Source: Adenophora triphylla var. japonica (taxonomy: Eukaryota > Streptophyta > Magnoliopsida > Asterales > Campanulaceae). From it: a stretch of 64,000 nt of DNA. A program made the position numbers and the translations under genes. The notes beneath the pieces are model-generated. The model saw only the letters and a list, made by a program, of their open reading frames with translations. It had not been told where the DNA came from and searched no databases. Of this stretch, positions 43,432-55,560 are shown one piece after another (the stretch's first letter is position 1; each line of letters begins with the position of its first letter). The DNA is taken from NCBI GenBank assembly GCA_022495995.1, contig JAFEMH010004866.1, forward strand, positions 62,001-126,000, written 5' to 3'.

Positions 43432-44129
43432 TATATATAGTGCCGCCATATGATAGTTAGGAATCCCTTGAATAGCGGAGATAATGCAGGCGTAATGGTA
43501 TCCGTAATTGTAGAAGACATTTACAGATGAGACACACGTGTTTGTTAGGTCGAGGTCGCCTGAGTGTTCGAGGTCTACCAGACTTCGTGCCTTGGGCTTT
43601 ATATGTTGGGCCTGGACCATCACTTTTATTCCGTTCAGTGACCCCCAACTTTTAGAGTTGACTTTATCGACCAGAAAGTTAATGGAAAAATTTGTGATGA
43701 CTTACGTATTCCGCTGTTGGAGGGTCGACTTGGTAGGTGTAGGTCACTTTCGACGATTAACTTTTGGCGGTTGGATACGCTGTTTATTGCGCCGTGATTT
43801 CCGCATCAATGGGACAGTTCTAGAGATTAGATAACTGCATTGGGAACTGGCGTTGAGTATTTACTCTGACATATGAACGGTTAATTCCCCCCACCATTTC
43901 CAATGCAGGTAAGGAAAAGGAGGCGTATATTAGGAAGGATTATTTTCCTTTCCAAGCTTTACCTTCTTCATGCATTATATACCCAGCAAGAACAAAGGCA
44001 AAGCGTTTGATTTTCTACTGCAATTAACCTTCCTATTTCGTTGATGAGTTCCATCTTCCCTCAACCAACAAGGTACCCTTCAATTTCTTTCCTTTAGGTT
44101 TAATTTTGAGTTTTTTCTGTTATTATGTC
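43432..44129 (+). promoter_or_regulatory. Upstream region of the PF04195-like gene, TATA box and possible leader intron
   Basis: A non-coding region with TATATA at 43976-43981 (GCATTATATACCCAGCAAG), about 150 bp before the first ORF. CAACAAG|GTACCC at 44067-44079 is donor-like, suggesting a leader intron. No LTR boundary is recognised, though the composition is LTR-like. Confidence 0.4.
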
Positions 44130-45975
44130 ATGGCTAGGACCTTCGGCTTCGAGATAGGGGTTAGGTGTGGGTATAATTGTGTCAACCTCATAATATACAA
44201 AAGAGTAGATCGGCTATGGAGAGAATTGGCCAGGGAGGAGTCTATCACTATCTTGAATTGGTGGAGTCTATTTTATGCCGAAATAGGGTTTCCAGTAGGT
44301 GAGAGCATGGGGGATTTGGATGCGGATGATCCACGGATTATTCGTTTCTGTCTTTTCAATAAACTGATAGACTACCTTATCATCTTCTACATTAAAACCA
44401 ACAAACCCCCTTTTCCTAGAGAGAGGTTAGCCTTCCCAGGGGAATCTAGGTTGTCCTTAGTTAGCTCGGAACATACTTCAGCTAGGTCTGATTTCCCTAT
44501 TTATGTGTCTTCTGTAGATATGGCAGCACAACAACCTTCGACCTCAGCAGCGTCGAGCTCCTCCTATGGCAACATTGTGGATAAGTTCTGCTCGACCGTG
44601 GTGCCAGGTCGCAATAAAAGGGATATACGGCCCCCAAGTCGACCATAGGGAGGAAAAATGATGAGTCCCTCATTAAGATCCTCCACGATTTCTTTGAGGC
44701 GCCTTGTAAGGATTTCCATCTAACCCACTTCACCGAGAGGCAGAGGAAGGCCCAATATTGGATGTAATGGGGTCAAAGGTAGCCTTCTACTACGACCAAT
44801 TTGAGGCCGGCCTACGCTTTCCCCTCGATCCCTTCATCTGCGAATTCCTAGAGTGCTTGGTCACTGTCCCCATACAATTAGGTGCTAGCACAATGAGGGT
44901 TTTGGTTTGTTTTGCCATGATGAGCAAGTTCGTAGGGTACGAACCGTGTATGCATGTCTTCAAGAGGTTCTTCAAGATCGTGCATAATGAGAAAACCTTT
45001 GGGATAAGTACGCCCGCCAAAGCCAAAGCCTCAAAATTATTCATCAACTTGCCCGACAAGGTATCAGGGGGAAACAGCCACATGATTCTGGTTGAGAGTA
45101 GGAAGGGATGGGAATTCCCTTTGCCCGGGGCTGACACAGAGCCAATGAGGGAGGAAGATTATTGGGTCCCAGAGTGGAGAGATGAGCTCACTCATTGACG
45201 CTGGTGGCTAGGAAGAGAACCATAAGCTGGGCAACCCTTGGGTCGGACAAGGTCTTCTTCATCCAAGCAGGGATGATGCTAGGAGGGGATGGAGAAGTGG
45301 CCCCCCTTGTCCCAATAATCTAATGTCTTAGGTACCTAGATTAGGTCATTTATGAGAGGGAGAGATTTGAGTCTCAATGCCACTTCTGCAAGAAGAAGCC
45401 GGGCCACTACAGAGGCCTATCCCACTATGTCGATTAAGTAATTATCTCATTATTCTTGTACTTTCTCTGTCACTTTCTCGTGTATTTCCTTGCTAACTAT
45501 TTTCTTTTGATCGTGTAGTTCTTACCCCCGAACATGAGGCGCAAATGAACAGAATCGTTGACCTGGGTGACAGAAGGAGAAACACGAAGGCACATGGAGC
45601 AGCCAATGCTCATGCTAGTAGGGAGAAAGAGGCAATGGATTGGAACGCCTTGCTCCCCAAAGTTGGAGTTGGGATGATCCCTGTGGATGAGGCCGGGCAA
45701 GTTGAGCCCATCGAGCATCAAACTCAGGTGGAGGTGTATGGAGGTAAGGGTGAGGTCGACCTGTTGATCGAAAATGAGTCGGGCTCTTAGCCTAGACAAG
45801 AGTCAACTGGGGCAGATCCCCTTAATGCTTTTGAATTGGAGCTCGATGATGACGAGATAGAAGAAATCGAGGTCGACCCACCTCTTAGCAGGCTCAGGAA
45901 GAGGTCTTGTGTCGATCTGGGACATGAAAAAGCGGGCACTTTCAGAGTAGCCGACTCTACTTCAAGCCATCCTCC

Positions 45976-47868
45976 TGTTTGTCTCAAACATAACGGTTCT
46001 TTTAAATACCGCAAGTGCACGGGCTATAATAGTATAGCTAATGCAAGTACGGGTCGATCCCGCAGAGACAGGGTTTACTTTTAAACAATATTTGTATTTA
46101 CGAAGTAATAAAAATGAGATTGGGGGAAATATGAATTAGTTTATGAAAATACTAGAAACATCACAAAATACTCTAACTTATAATAAAAGTGTTCTCGGGA
46201 TTGGGATTCGAACAACATATATTCATCAAGTAATCATGCTTTAAATAAAGGTTTTCATCAAAATAAAAAGGATGGTACATTCAGCCTATGCTACTTCTCA
46301 CGATCAAGCAAGTAGCGTTTGTATTCTTCACTAATTATGCCCTATCTCTCGATGACCCATAATTATTAAGAATTCATTATTGCTTGTAAAGTCCGTGTAC
46401 TTTCCATTCAAAGAACATCCCTAGGCCATTAAACTGCTCTCTTGATTAATAAAACCTAGTTTGCTTCATATGATTCAGCTAACCGAGATTCACAGCTACG
46501 TCCTTCTTTCGATTAACTAGGGTTCATACAAATACGAACGTCTTTATATTTGTAGGCGTTTAAAAATGATATGAAGAAATTGTTTTAAGATGAAAATGTC
46601 ATAAATCAAGAATGATACGCTAAGTTGTGCTAACCACTTATGGGTGAAGGCCTAGCACATGTATTTTAAGACTAACACGGCCTATCTCTTGAAGGTTTCG
46701 TTTAAGGTACTCTTGCCAATCACGTGTAGGTAACCCGGCTTACCTCTTGAGGGTTCTGTATAAGTCAAAATCCGTTAAGTTCATGTTATTCTTACGTATT
46801 CTCCACTAAAGGATCATCCCTAGGTCATTAAACAACACTTGTGATTAATGAAGACTAGTTTAATTCATAGGATTCCGCTAACCGAGATTCTTCTCTTGAT
46901 TAACTAAGAGTAAACAACCAAGGACGTCTTCCCATTGTAAGCATTATGAACGATATGAAAAGAATTGATTTGACATGGAGAAGAAACATGAATTATAAAG
47001 ATGAATAAATAATTACCGAGTTTTAAACCCCAAGAACTTGGAGGATTACTTTCTTAACCATTAAAATTATCATAAAAGGATAATAAATAAGCGTGGAAAT
47101 ATAAATAAGAAAAGAGATACTTATTCTTATCATTGTAGAAGATACAAAGGCTGGAAATATATCTTCCATATTGTATTTCACAATCTTCAAAGGTCTACAA
47201 GAACTCTAAAGAACTATTGACAATTCTTTGAGGAATTGTGTATAAATATGTTGCTAGAGTGTTTTACTATCAATTCTAGATATATTCTGATCCATCTTGG
47301 ATGTCTAAAACATGTTACAATGGCCTCTTTATATAGGAATATAGGTTGGGACTCTTCAAAAAGCTTTCTTCAAAAGGTGCCTTTTCAGCCTGGTAACAAC
47401 AAGTGCACGGTCGTGCGTTGTAACTTGCACGGCCGTGCAAGCCTTGGCGTCAAATTTCCTTTTGAACTGTCTTGAATGCATGGCCGCTCCACGTTTTGCT
47501 ACACGGCCGCTCCTTCCTTTCTTGCACGGCCGCTCCGGATTTGAAGACACGACCGCTCCAATGACTTTGGGCCATTTTGACTTGACATGAGGCAATTGCA
47601 CGGCCGCTCCAGCTGAGATTAGGTCTGAATGATCATTTTGAACCTGTCTTTTCCTTAGTTTTGATCCCTTAGATATTTCCCAAGCTTTATTTGTTCCAGA
47701 AATCAACTTAAAACCTGTATAAATGCTCAAACACACCAACAAGCATAAAATCGAAGATATAGAACAAAAGAGGCTAATTTAATACTGAATGAAGACTAAA
47801 TGAGAATAAAAACTAAGTAAATGATATGGATATAATGCTATAAATGACTATAGAATAGCCATTTATCA
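45976..47868 (-). mobile_element. F left (3') LTR
   Basis: On - TGATAAATGGC...GACAAACA. TATATAAAG at 47335-47327. A cluster of CACGGCCG / GCACGGCCGTGC words lies at 47402-47600. Relative to the right LTR it has an extra block of roughly 120 bp near 46550-46675. Confidence 0.92.
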
Positions 47869-48292
47869 AACTCTCCCCACACTAATCCTTGCTTGTCCCC
47901 AAGCAAGATTAAGATAAAAAGATGGAGAGGGAGGAAAAATGCAAATGATAAAAATATAAAGTTGGATCCCTCAGAAAATAAATAAATGTTACAAGCCTTT
48001 ATTGTCATGAAGATTTTATCTTTATCTACTCATTCATACTTTTTATAACCTTAAAGATTATTAGAAAGAGGTTTAGAAAGATAATTAAGAGAGTAATTTT
48101 AAGACAATAAATCACTATAGCATAAATAGAATTTGACTAAGCAAAGCATAATGTAGAAAAGAATGAACTTTTTGGATCATAAGCTTGACATAAAGAAAAT
48201 TTCACTCTTTAGAGTGATTTGTGAAAAAGGGCTTATTGCTTGAAATGTACAAATAAGAAGAATGATCATTTATTCACAAACGTAAAATCTAA

Positions 48293-48762
48293 GGAGAAAC
48301 GCGTTTCTCCTTACTGTATGGAGAAACGGGTTTTTTAATATCCAGAAACCTTCAAAATGAATATCCAGAAACCTTCAAAATGTTTCTGGATATTCATTTG
48401 ATGGTTTCTGGATATACATTTGAAGGTTTCTGGATATCCAGAAACCTTCAATAAGCAATTTCTGGATATGCACCTAACACATTTCTGGATATACATTCAC
48501 ATACTTCTGGTTATGCACCTAACACATTTCTGGATTGCCAGTTTAAAGTTTCTGGATATTCATTTTGAAGGTTTCTGGATACTCATTTTGAATGTTTCTG
48601 GATATTCATTTGATGGTTTCTGGATATACATTTGAAGGTTTCTGGATACTCATTTTATAGTTTCTGGACATGGTCAATTGTGTGTTTCTGGATATTCAAT
48701 TTGGTAGTTCTGGATATTAAAAAACACGTTTCTCCATAACTTATGGAGAAACACGTTTCTCC
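48293..48762. mobile_element. Foldback-like inverted repeat with a ~23-bp tandem core
   Basis: The left arm from GGAGAAACGCGTTTCTCC to TTTTTTAATATCCAGAA (48293-48347) pairs almost perfectly with the right arm from TTCTGGATATTAAAAAACAC to GTTTCTCC (48706-48762). The core is about 15 copies of TTTCTGGATATTCATTTGA spaced around 23 bp, with the first two units inverted. No target duplication is seen. It lies within element F. Confidence 0.9.
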
Positions 48763-49732
48763 GGAGACCTACTCATTCACAAATTAGAAGTATTCATGAG
48801 AATCGAGATGCACTTTGAATCACAAAGATGGAAATAGAGGATGATAGTGGAAAATTTGCCAAGGCTAACAAATTATCTAATTTATACGTGTTAAAGTTGC
48901 AAAAGACTTAAGTGATTTTGAACCTTTCAAGTAGGATACATTGTGGCAGCGAACCCCACGTTCCTAATACTTAGATAAAAAACACTTATATACTATTTTC
49001 ATTTGGAAAGAGTGCATCGTCGCAGCGAAAGCCGTGCCCTGAGTTACTAAGGAAATAATAGCTTGTGCTTTTTGCTTTTTTTTTTTATACAAAAATTAGT
49101 GACATTGTCACTTTTTGAGCATTAAGATTAAATTTTGTTATCTTGATTTAGTGGAAATGGAAAGACGGATTTTCAAGTGAAGGTTTCTGATTCAACAAGA
49201 TGCAAAACGGATATGGATACTTCTAAGAAGAGAATAAACATCAATATTTTGAAGTGTACATTTGAAGAAATACTTACAAGATTTCACAAGATAAAATAAC
49301 CAAGTACTTGTATTATCCGGAAGAATTCATTTAATCAAAGTGTGCTTTTCTTAATAAAATCCTATATAATGCTATATTAATTTATGATGCTTTAATTACA
49401 TCCTTAAAATATTCGCATGTTTCTTTTTCTAATAATTTCTAAGTAATAGAAAATATTAAAAGAAAGGAAAAGACATTATTCTAAGGTAATAAGCAAGCAT
49501 AAGGATAATCAATTTTGTCATCATAGGGATTTTTCTCTCCTTTTTTTTTTTTTTTTTGAAAGTTAAAACATGATGCATACATAAAAAGATAAAAAGAAAT
49601 ACATCTAAGTTAAAAAAGAAAGACTAAAAAAAACAATAAAAATAGATAGATACCCCCCCCCCACACTTGAGGTAAACATTGTCCTCAATGTTTTAAGGAC
49701 ATATGAAAGAGAAAGGGAGGGAGAAAAAAAAC

Positions 49733-49930
49733 TTACTGATATGGCGATGGTGGCGGTGGTGAAAAGTTGTCCCAATTATTCACTCTGTAGTTGTAGATCG
49801 AGTACACTTGCCTTTGGACGGTATTCACTCGATCTTGAATATCATTTCGGAAATAATGAAGTTCTTGGGATAAATTGTTTAATTGGGTAAGGAATTGGTT
49901 GGTTTGGAGTGCCATTTCCTCTTCCGTCAT
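49733..49930 (-). CDS. Small coiled-coil ORF in element F
   Basis: Sixty-five codons from an ATG on - read MTEEEMALQTNQFLTQLNNL and end in a proline run (FSPPPPSPYQ). The middle has hydrophobic heptads over about residues 12-40. It is the only coherent ORF in F and may be the remnant of a gag-like or linker reading frame. No homologue is recognised; it could be non-coding. Confidence 0.3.
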   Translation of the reverse strand: MTEEEMALQTNQFLTQLNNLSQELHYFRNDIQDRVNTVQRQVYSIYNYRVNNWDNFSPPPPSPYQ

Positions 49931-50170
49931 ATGTTGATCTAATGCTTCATTGAATCTTCTTAGTCTTTGTGAAAGCTTCTTTCGGGTTCCGGATCAAAAT
50001 TGTCAATGAAGATCTGAGCCCCTTTCATAAACTACAAAGAACACTCAACAAATAAATCAAACGCAATAGATTTTTGGAAGAAATTTTAAACAAAACTTAA
50101 AAACAGAAATATGTAGTAAAGATAAATATCGAAAAGTAAATCGTTGTCCCCGGCAACGACGCCAAAAACT

Positions 50171-51968
50171 TGTTCGTCTCAAACCTAACGGCTCTTTTAA
50201 ATACCGCAAGTGCACGGGTTATAATTGTATAGCTAATGCAAGTACGGGTCGATCCCACAGCGACAAGGTTTACTTTTAAATAATATTTGTATTTATGAAG
50301 AAATAAAAATGAGATTGGGGGAAATATGAATTAGTTTATGAAAATACTAGAAGCATACACAAACTACTCTAACTTATAATAAAATTGTTCTCAGGATTGG
50401 GATTCGAACAACATATATTCATCAAGTAGTCATGCTTTAAATAAAGGTTTTCATCAAAATAACAAGGATGGTACATTCAGCCTATGCTACTTCTCACGAT
50501 TAAGCAAGTAGCATTTGTATTTTTCACTAATTATGCCCTATCTCTCGATGACCCATAATTAATAAGATTCCATTATTGCTTGTAAAGTCCACATACTTTC
50601 CATTCAAAGAACATCCCTAGGCCATTAAACTACTCTCGTGATTAATGAAACCTAGTTTACTTCATATGGTTCGGCTAACGGGATTCACAGCTACGTCCTT
50701 CTCTCGATTAACTAGGGTTCATACAAATACAAACGTCTTTAAGACTGACACCGCCTATCTCTTGAAGGTTCCGTTTAAGGTACTCCCGCCTGTCACACGC
50801 GGGAAACCCGGCTTACTTCTCGGGGGTTCCATATAAGTAAAAATCCATTAAGTTCAAGTTATTCTTACTTATTCTCCACTAAAGGATCATCCCTAGGTCA
50901 TTAAACCACACTTGTGATTAATGAAGCCTAGTTCAATTCATAGAATTCCGCTAATTGAGATTCTTCTCTTGATTAACTAAGAGTATACAACCAAGGATGT
51001 ATCCTTATTGTAAACATTAAGAACGATATAAAAAGAATTGATTTGACATGGAGAAGAAACATGAATTATAAAGATGAATAAATAATTACCGAGTTTTAAA
51101 CCCCAAGAACTTGGAGGATTACTTCCTTAGCCATTGAAATTATCATAAAAGGATAAGAAATAAGCATGGAAATATGAATAAGGAAAGAGATACTTACTCT
51201 TATCATTGTAGAAGAGACAAAGGCTGGAAAGACATCTTCCATATTGTATTTCACAATCTTCAAAGGTGTACAAGAACTCTAAAAAGCTATTGACAATTCT
51301 TTGAAGAATTGTGTATAAATATGTTGCTAGAGTGTTTTACTATCGATTCTAGATATATTCTGATCCATCTTCGATGTCTAAAACTGGTTACAATGGCCTC
51401 TTTATATAGGCATATGTATGAAAGGTTGGGACTCTTAAAAAACTGTCTTCAAAAGGTGCCTTTTCAGCCTGATAACAGCAAGTACACGACCGTGCATTGT
51501 AACTTGCACGGCCGTGCAAGCCTTGGCGCCAAATTTCCTTTTGAACTATCTTGAATGCATGGCCGCTCCACTTTTTGCTACACGCCCGCTCCTTCCTCTC
51601 TTGCACGTCCGCTCCGGATTTGAAGACATAGCCGCTCCAATGAGTTTGGGCCATTTTGACTTGACAGAAGGCAATTGCACGACCGCCCTTATATATTGAG
51701 CACGGCCGGTCCAGCTGAGATTAGGCCTGGATGATCATTTTGAAGCTGTCCCTTCCTTAGTTTATCCCTTAGATATTTCCCAAGCTTTATTTGTTCCAGA
51801 AATCAACTTAAAAGCCTATATAAATGCTCAAACACACCAACAAGCATAAAATCGAAGATATAGAACAAAAGAGGCTAAATTATACTAAATGAAGACTAAA
51901 TGAGAATAAAAACTAAGTAAATGATAGGGATATAATGCTATAAATGACTATAGAATAACCATTTATCA
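50171..51968 (-). mobile_element. F right (5') LTR
   Basis: On - TGATAAATGG...GACGAACA, with the primer site 6 bp beyond. TATATAAAG at 51408-51400. GCACGGCCGTGC-type words at 51484-51712. Small differences from the left LTR could date the insertion. Confidence 0.92.
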
Positions 51969-52365
51969 CCTCCCCCCATGCTTCCTCTGTCAGAAGTACA
52001 AAGGAGGTACATGTCATCGTTGAGAGGTTGAGTGATGTCCCTCCTCTTACAGGCATCAACAACTTGAGTCGCCAATACCCCGAGCTGGGTTTGGGACAAA
52101 TCATCATGAGGAGGGCGACAGATAGATTTTCTAGCCCAGTTGGTGGAGGAGGGGCTTACTCCAGAAGTGTATAGCGACAGGTCCGACCTGCTCGCCTCCG
52201 AGGTATGACTTACAATTTCGTTTCACATTCTCCTTACTTTTTGTTCGTCACCTTTTTAATCAACGCCTTTCTAAATCATTTTTCTCTTTTTTATTGTGTA
52301 GTCCCTTGCTTTGACGTAGAAAGCAAAATGTAGCTGGTGAGCTGCCATTGAGAAGGAACAGATTG

Positions 52366-54465
52366 TGTGGGCACCCCGACCCGGGACCTTAGCTCGTGCC
52401 CCGAGCGGGAGAGTGCAAACCACCTCAATTTTAAAAAAAAAATTTGTTTAACTTGAAAAATAAAACAACCTTTAACAAACCAACACAAGCATCTCCACTT
52501 GGAGGCAAGATATAAACCAACTTTGAAAAGACATAACCTGTTTTAGTTATAAACAACTACAATTGTAAAAGTTTACAAAAGCCATCTTTGAAAGATAACC
52601 AATCCCATATTTAATTACAACATAAACACAACTGAAAATGTTTTATAAAAGTTTTATATACAATCTCCCCAAATGAATAACATCCCCTACCACTCCCAAC
52701 TCAAAACATATACATACCCTAACAACCCAAAAGACCACTGTCCAAACTCCTTCCAGACCTCACTGGTCTGGTCCACCTGTCTCAGCGTGATCTAAAACAG
52801 TAAAGGGAGAAGGGGTGAGAATAAATCTCAATAAGTTATTATGAATGCAACAAGATGACATATAAGATGCAACACATAACAAGGTTGCTCACAACACATT
52901 GGTAAAACGGTAAACACATTACGTTACCTCAGTTTACCCTTCCCGTCTGAACAATAAGTCGTACAATCGGGAGTAAAACTCCACTCTTTTGAGAGCTGCT
53001 TAAGCATATTCACATCTTATAAGACTCATATTTCAGAGAACCATATAAGATACTAGCAATCTGTAAGGCTTTTGGCTCAATACAGAAGCTATCACCCAAA
53101 TCTGTGGCCATAGAAGGGGACAGTCAGAGGTATAATGTAATCCGATCACCTTATAGAACAATTTTCATAATTGATCGTATTCCATTATGCCCCTAAACAT
53201 CAGCTGATTGAAACACATTCAAGCACATAATAGATACTTGAAAATAAATCCACACTTGGGATATCAATGCCACAACATGGTATTAGTACTCATGTTCAAA
53301 CCAATAAAATAGTGCAACATGTATTTCATACACTATTTGAACAACAACCATGAATATGTAATCAAATATGGGCACAATGTAGCACAAGCAAGCCCTACAT
53401 ATTCATTACACAACCTTGAATACACTTTATAAAGGTTCAACATCAGCATTCCATATTATGGTGCTCCCTCCCAGTATGAGTGCATTATGGTGCACGACTA
53501 GTTCTACGAGTGATCAAAGGGTGGAACGACTCGTGAACTCATGCCCTTCACCAGAATTTCATGTTGATGCTTAAACATCAGCAGCCAAGGAAAAGAAATG
53601 CCATTTTTGTTCATCTCATTATACCTTAACCTTAGTAACCTATCCAAACTTCAGTATAGTACTTCCCAACCCATTTGCATACATGATAACCCAAGGAATA
53701 TGTTCCCACAAGCCATGTAACATAGATATATCAACTTTGTCATTTCAACCCCAAACCCTTACGCCAAGAACTCAGTCAAAGCCTATTTTCCCTTTTATTC
53801 CAAAAACCAAATAAGATACCAAAATTTACTAAGAACCATTTATACCACCATATTATCATCATTAAACATGGAATGAGCAATAATTGAAAGAAGCCATAAT
53901 AACTTACCAAAATATTTTGAAAATAAGAAAAACTTTGATCGGCTAGAAATGTTACACTCGGCTTCCTGAACGTTTATATGAAAACAAATCGAAGAACGAA
54001 ACAACGGTTGATTTATTGGAATTTTAGAAAGGTAACCCTAGGTTGGGATATTTCTAGGAACGTAGAGAAGAAGAAAGAAATGAACTGAGAGAAATGAAGC
54101 TTCTGGGGAAAAACAAGGATTTATATAACACAATTTATACCTAGGCTCCTCCAAGTATTGAATCACTACAACCAACTACCTTAATTCCACATTTACACTA
54201 AAGCTCCTCAACAACTTTTATAAATTTTTATTTAAAATTTCCAATATTATAACTTTACTACAAAAATTCCTATTTATTCCATTTAGACATTATATAATTA
54301 AAATTAATTTATTAACATCCTAAAATCACATAAGTTATCAAAATATCTAAATAAACCCATAATCATTTCAATTATCATATAATACTTAAAATGAGATGCA
54401 ATGCACCCCACCCCCCACGTGCCCAACACGTGACAAAAATAGTGCCTAGGATTAGGGTCGTGACA
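52366..54465 (-). mobile_element. 3' LTR of a Tekay-like chromovirus (2.1 kb)
   Basis: On - it starts TGTCACGACCCTAATCC (right edge 54465), directly after the polypurine tract, and ends GGGTCGGGGTGCCCACA (left edge 52366). TATATAAAT near 54119-54127 lies about 340 bp in. The inner sequence 'ttctcaccccttctccctttactgt' is typical of this LTR group. Its left edge cuts the PF04195-like gene; the flank GATTG has no partner because the 5' half of the element is gone. Confidence 0.88.
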
Positions 54466-54488
54466 CTCTCCCCCTTAAAAGAAAATTC
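54466..54488 (-). promoter_or_regulatory. Polypurine tract of the Tekay-like element
   Basis: On - TTTTCTTTTAAGGGGGAGAG immediately precedes the LTR start TGTCACGACCC. It is the plus-strand primer site of reverse transcription. Confidence 0.85.
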
Positions 54489-54520
54489 ATCCCGAATTTT
54501 AAATTCACTTACCTGAATGA

Positions 54521-55560
54521 TTAAATGACACAAGGATACTTCTCTCTCATTTCAGATTCCAACTCCCAAGTAGCTTCCTCAATGGTATGATTTTTCCATA
54601 AAATTTTCACAATCGGAATGCTTTTGGTACGCAACTCCCGGACTTGTGATTCAACAACTCTCAATAGTTCCTCCACATACGTCATATCTGCCTGAACATC
54701 CTCGGGAGGAGAACTCAGAACATGCGAAGGATCATAGCAATACTTTCGCAACATGGAGACATGGAATACATCATGGAGAGACGAAAGAGATGGAGGCAAA
54801 GCTAATCTATAAGCTAACTCACCCACCTTCTCTAAAACTTCAAATGGACCAACGAACCTCGGCGCCAACTTTCCCTTGTTACTAAACCTTTTAATCCTAG
54901 TTCTCGATGAAATTTTCAAAAACACAAAGTCTTCTACTTGAAATGATAACTCCCTTCTTCTATTATCAGCGTAGCTTTTCTGTCGACTTTGAGCCGTCTT
55001 CAATCTGTCCCGAATCACTTTAATCTTCTCCGTGGAATCTCTAACCAAGTCGGGCCCCCAAAGTCTCGCTTCACCAACCTCGTCCCAACACATTGGAGAC
55101 CTACATTTCCTTCCATATAACGCCTCATACGGTGCCATCTCAATACTGGACTGGTAGCTGTTATTATACGCAAATTCCACCAAAGGCAAATGATCTTCCC
55201 AAGATGAGTGGAAATCCATCACACACGCTCTTAACATGTCCTCAATAATCTGAATAGTTCTCTCAGTCTCTGTCCATCAGTCTGAGGATGAAACGACGTG
55301 CTAAAACTCAACTTGGAACCCAAAGCCTCGTGCAAAGCCTTCCAAAAATGCGATGTGAATCTCGTATCCTGATCTAAAACAATATTGAACGGTACTCCAT
55401 GAAGTCTAAAAATCTCACGCATATACAACTGTGCCAACCGCTCCATTAAATACTTTGTTAAAACAGGTAGAAAATGAGCCAACTTTGTCAATCTGTCCAC
55501 TATCACCCAAATGGCATCCATCTTCTTCGAGGTAGGAGGTAATCCAGTCACAAAATCCAT
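54521..55560 (-). pseudogene. Tekay-like integrase core, C-terminus and chromodomain-like tail (frameshifted)
   Basis: Segment 55231-55560 on - starts MDFVTGLPPTSKKMDAIWVI and has VLDQDTRFTSHFWKALHEAL, the first and second acidic blocks of the integrase core. It runs out of frame at TDGQ, exactly where the catalytic Glu block begins. The next frame (54521-55237) continues MLRACVMDFHSSWEDHLPLV, then MAPYEALYGRKCRSP, the GPF/Y-type module KLAPRFVGPFEVLEKVGELA, SSLHDVFHVSMLRKY, and a tail VKILWKNHTIEEATWELESE. That tail is the chromodomain-like end of Tekay/Del elements that directs insertion. The frameshift disables it. Confidence 0.9.

Larger units (their letters stand above)
47869..50170 (-). 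mobile_element. F internal region
   Basis: AT-rich and without pol. 'ccccccccccacacttgag' and 'cattgtcctcaatgttttaag' (49652-49700) are words common near the 3' or central part of plant non-autonomous gypsy elements. It holds the foldback element at 48293-48762 and a 65-codon ORF at 49733-49930. Confidence 0.75.
45976..51968 (-). mobile_element. Complete non-autonomous LTR retrotransposon F with TSD CCTCC
   Basis: Two alignable LTRs (45976-47868 and 50171-51968) enclose 2.3 kb. CCTCC flanks both ends (45971-45975 and 51969-51973). On - the order is 5' LTR, tRNA-Asp-type primer site TGGCGTCGTTGCCGGGGA (50164-50147), internal region, purine-rich GGATTAGTGTGGGGAGAG (47887-47870) and 3' LTR. There is no gag or pol, so it is a large non-autonomous element mobilised in trans. 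It lies in the acidic part of the PF04195-like gene. Confidence 0.95.
44130..52365 (+). pseudogene. 'Putative gypsy type transposon' (PF04195-like) gene, split by element F and a Tekay LTR
   Basis: ORF 44130-44648 contains the Ser/Ala-rich segment MAAQQPSTSAASSSSYGNIV. After a frame change 44758-45198 reads FYYDQFEAGLRFPLDPFICE and MMSKFVGYEPCMHVFKRFFK. This matches the 'agfrlPl.pFv.evL...gi.p..l.p' core of plant PF04195 / mobile-domain proteins. An intron-like gap follows (end at GATCGTGTAG, 45519), then 45537-45975 with the acidic run ELELDDDEIEEIEVDPPLS. Element F (45976-51968) is inserted there. The gene goes on at 51969 with a GT-AG intron (CCTCCGAG|GTATGAC near 52202, TTATTGTGTAG near 52302) and is cut at 52365 by the Tekay LTR. 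Frame changes make it non-functional. Its role in the parent element is unknown. Confidence 0.6.

Noticed and set aside
49652..49662. Poly-C run as a regulatory element
   Set aside because: A simple homopolymer, probably also variable in assembly, within a word common to non-autonomous elements.
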